Source of the DNA: Alphaproteobacteria bacterium
GTDB taxonomy: Bacteria > Pseudomonadota > Alphaproteobacteria > Rickettsiales > SXRF01
Length of the DNA: 5,840 bases
Assembly (NCBI GenBank): GCA_020050695.1
Contig: JAGVKI010000231.1
Span: 1-5,840, forward strand
Direction of reading: 5' to 3'
Of the stretch, positions 4,526 to 5,840 are shown piece by piece (positions within the stretch are counted from its first letter, which is position 1; each line of letters begins with the position of its first letter). A model generated the notes under the pieces. It saw only the letters and a list, made by a program, of their open reading frames with translations. It searched no databases and was not told the origin of the DNA. Made by a program: the position numbers and the translations under genes.

Positions 4526-5840
4526 TTAGATATGGATAGGGCGGCCTAAAACAGCCAGCGCCGCTTCTTTGACCGACTCGTTATAAGTCGGGTGCGCATG
4601 GCAGGTGCGGGCGATGTCTTCCGACGATGCGCCATATTCCATGGCCAGCGCCGCTTCGGCGATAATAGTGCCTGCATCCGGGCCAATGATATGCACGCCA
4701 AGCACACGGTCGGTTTTAGCGTCTGCGATGATCTTTACAAATCCATCGGTCTGCCCGGTAGCGCGCGAACGGCTGTTAGCCATGAACGGGAACTTGCCCA
4801 CTTTATATTCGCTGCCTGCGGCTTTGACTTCTTCTTCCGTCTTGCCAACGCTGGCCACTTCCGGCCAGGTATACACCACGCCTGGGATGGCATCGTAATA
4901 CACATGGCTCTTCTGGCCTGCCATGGCTTCTACGGCTGCAACGCCTTCTTCTTCGGCTTTATGCGCCAGCATCGGCCCTGCAATCACGTCGCCAATGGCG
5001 TAAATGCCTTTGACCTTGGTTTCAAAATGGCCATCTACCGGAATACGGCCACGTTCATCCAGCGCCACGCCGACTTTATCCAGGCCAAGCCCATCGGTGT
5101 ACGGACGGCGGCCAATAGCCACCAGCACCACATCACCGGAAATCGATTCCTTGTCGCCGCCCCCATTTTGATTGTTTGAGGCAGGTTCAATGGTAAGGGC
5201 CACGGCTTTGCCTTTGACTTCCGCCGAGGTCACTTTCATGCCCAGCTTGAACTCAAAACCCTGCTTTTCGAGCAGGCGCTGGAACTGCTTGGATACTTCC
5301 GCGTCCATCGCGCCGCCAATATTGCCCAAAAACTCAATAACGGTCACTTTTGCGCCAAGACGTTTCCAGACCGAACCAAGCTCTAAGCCAATCACGCCGC
5401 CGCCGACCACCACCAGATGCTCAGGCACGGACTCCAGCGCTAAAGCGCCTGTGGAGGATACGATTTTTTTCTCATCGATTTTCACGCCCGGAAGCGGGGT
5501 TACTTCAGAGCCGGTGGCAATCAGGATACGTTTGGTTTTAAGCACTTCCTTGCCATCGACCAATACTTCCGTAGCTGATTTAACGGTGCCCTTGCCAATC
5601 ACATAGGTCACCTTGTTTTTCTTGAACAAGCCCTCGATACCTTTGGTCAGGTCGAGCACCACCTTGTCCTTGCGGCCCATCATGGTCGGCAGGTCGAGTT
5701 CCACCTTGGCTTTAATGCCATACGCAGCGAAATGGTTTTTCGCCTCGTCGTATTTTTCCGATGAATCCAGCAGCGCCTTGGAGGGGATGCAGCCCACATT
5801 CAGGCACGTGCCGCCTAGCTGTCCGCGCATTTCCACGCAG
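4526..5840 (-). CDS. lpdA: Dihydrolipoyl dehydrogenase (E3), N terminus beyond the window
   Basis: FAD-dependent cytoplasmic flavoenzyme that reoxidises lipoyl groups of the pyruvate and 2-oxoglutarate dehydrogenase complexes (and the glycine cleavage system) with NAD+. The frame stays open to the right edge: the GTG at 5836 is an internal Val codon preceded by Cys, not a start. About 437 of the usual 465-475 residues are visible, and only the N-terminal FAD dinucleotide-binding segment is missing. Counting from that Val, the redox disulfide is C11-C16 in [13 protein letters not shown]. The second part of the FAD site is RILIATGS (103-110). The NAD-binding Rossmann motif is [15 protein letters not shown] (142-156), followed by AIGRRPYT (240-247) and the FAD contact [20 protein letters not shown] (279-298). 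The catalytic pair is H415-E420 in [10 protein letters not shown], and the protein ends GRPIHI, as is typical. A flexible Asn/Gly-rich insertion (219-230) before the [10 protein letters not shown] strand is common in this family. The gene lies 211 nt upstream of the rpoH ATG, separated by a strong hairpin. Confidence 0.98.
   Translation of the reverse strand, partial: CVEMRGQLGGTCLNVGCIPSKALLDSSEKYDEAKNHFAAYGIKAKVELDLPTMMGRKDKVVLDLTKGIEGLFKKNKVTYVIGKGTVKSATEVLVDGKEVLKTKRILIATGSEVTPLPGVKIDEKKIVSSTGALALESVPEHLVVVGGGVIGLELGSVWKRLGAKVTVIEFLGNIGGAMDAEVSKQFQRLLEKQGFEFKLGMKVTSAEVKGKAVALTIEPASNNQNGGGDKESISGDVVLVAIGRRPYTDGLGLDKVGVALDERGRIPVDGHFETKVKGIYAIGDVIAGPMLAHKAEEEGVAAVEAMAGQKSHVYYDAIPGVVYTWPEVASVGKTEEEVKAAGSEYKVGKFPFMANSRSRATGQTDGFVKIIADAKTDRVLGVHIIGPDAGTIIAEAALAMEYGASSEDIARTCHAHPTYNESVKEAALAVLGRPIHI

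Noticed and set aside
4554..4657. 14-nt direct repeat GCCAGCGCCGCTTC at 4554-4567 and 4644-4657
   Set aside because: Both copies encode the same Glu-Ala-Ala-Leu-Ala pattern within lpdA with preferred codons; this is protein composition, not a DNA repeat.
4592..5179. 195-codon open frame on the + strand opposite lpdA
   Set aside because: Lies wholly within the well-conserved lpdA coding frame. Its translation shows no recognisable motif, and it has no promoter or ribosome binding site; it is a codon-bias shadow.

Overview
The window looks like a stretch of core chromosome from an alphaproteobacterium of moderate GC content. The evidence is protein-level. A CBP3/UQCC1-type cytochrome bc1 assembly chaperone is essentially an alphaproteobacterial and mitochondrial family. 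The RpoH, guanylate kinase, SCO and dihydrolipoamide dehydrogenase all have alphaproteobacterial character. TTAA-N7-TTAA boxes of the CtrA type add weak support. The genus cannot be named. The presence of a bc1 chaperone together with a SCO copper chaperone implies an aerobic respiratory chain with a bc1 complex and a haem-copper oxidase.

Layout from left to right: (1) the last 48 codons of rsmA (ksgA, 16S rRNA dimethyltransferase) on the + strand; (2) an AT-rich gap with CtrA-like boxes leading into an unrecognised 141-residue + strand gene; (3) a tightly packed - strand pair, a SCO1/SenC copper chaperone followed after 2 nt by gmk (guanylate kinase), converging on the unrecognised gene; (4) a 176-bp AT-rich divergent promoter region; (5) a + strand gene for a 235-residue low-complexity protein of unknown function with no Cys, His or Trp; (6) a - strand block, read lpdA (E3, 5' end outside the window), then rpoH (sigma-32), then the bc1 chaperone, which converges on the low-complexity gene with only 13 nt between stops.

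Functionally most of this is housekeeping: ribosome maturation, guanine nucleotide supply, 2-oxoacid dehydrogenase E3, heat-shock transcription, and assembly of two respiratory complexes. No mobile element, CRISPR array, tRNA or rRNA, toxin-antitoxin pair or defence gene is visible. The parts worth a second look are regulatory or orphan. They are the layered rpoH upstream region (sigma-32-like -35, several inverted repeats and a small hairpin over the start codon), the placement of the bc1 chaperone in the rpoH operon, palindromes at the divergent promoter, CtrA-type boxes, and the two unrecognised proteins. I see no convincing evidence of a wholly new multi-gene system here.
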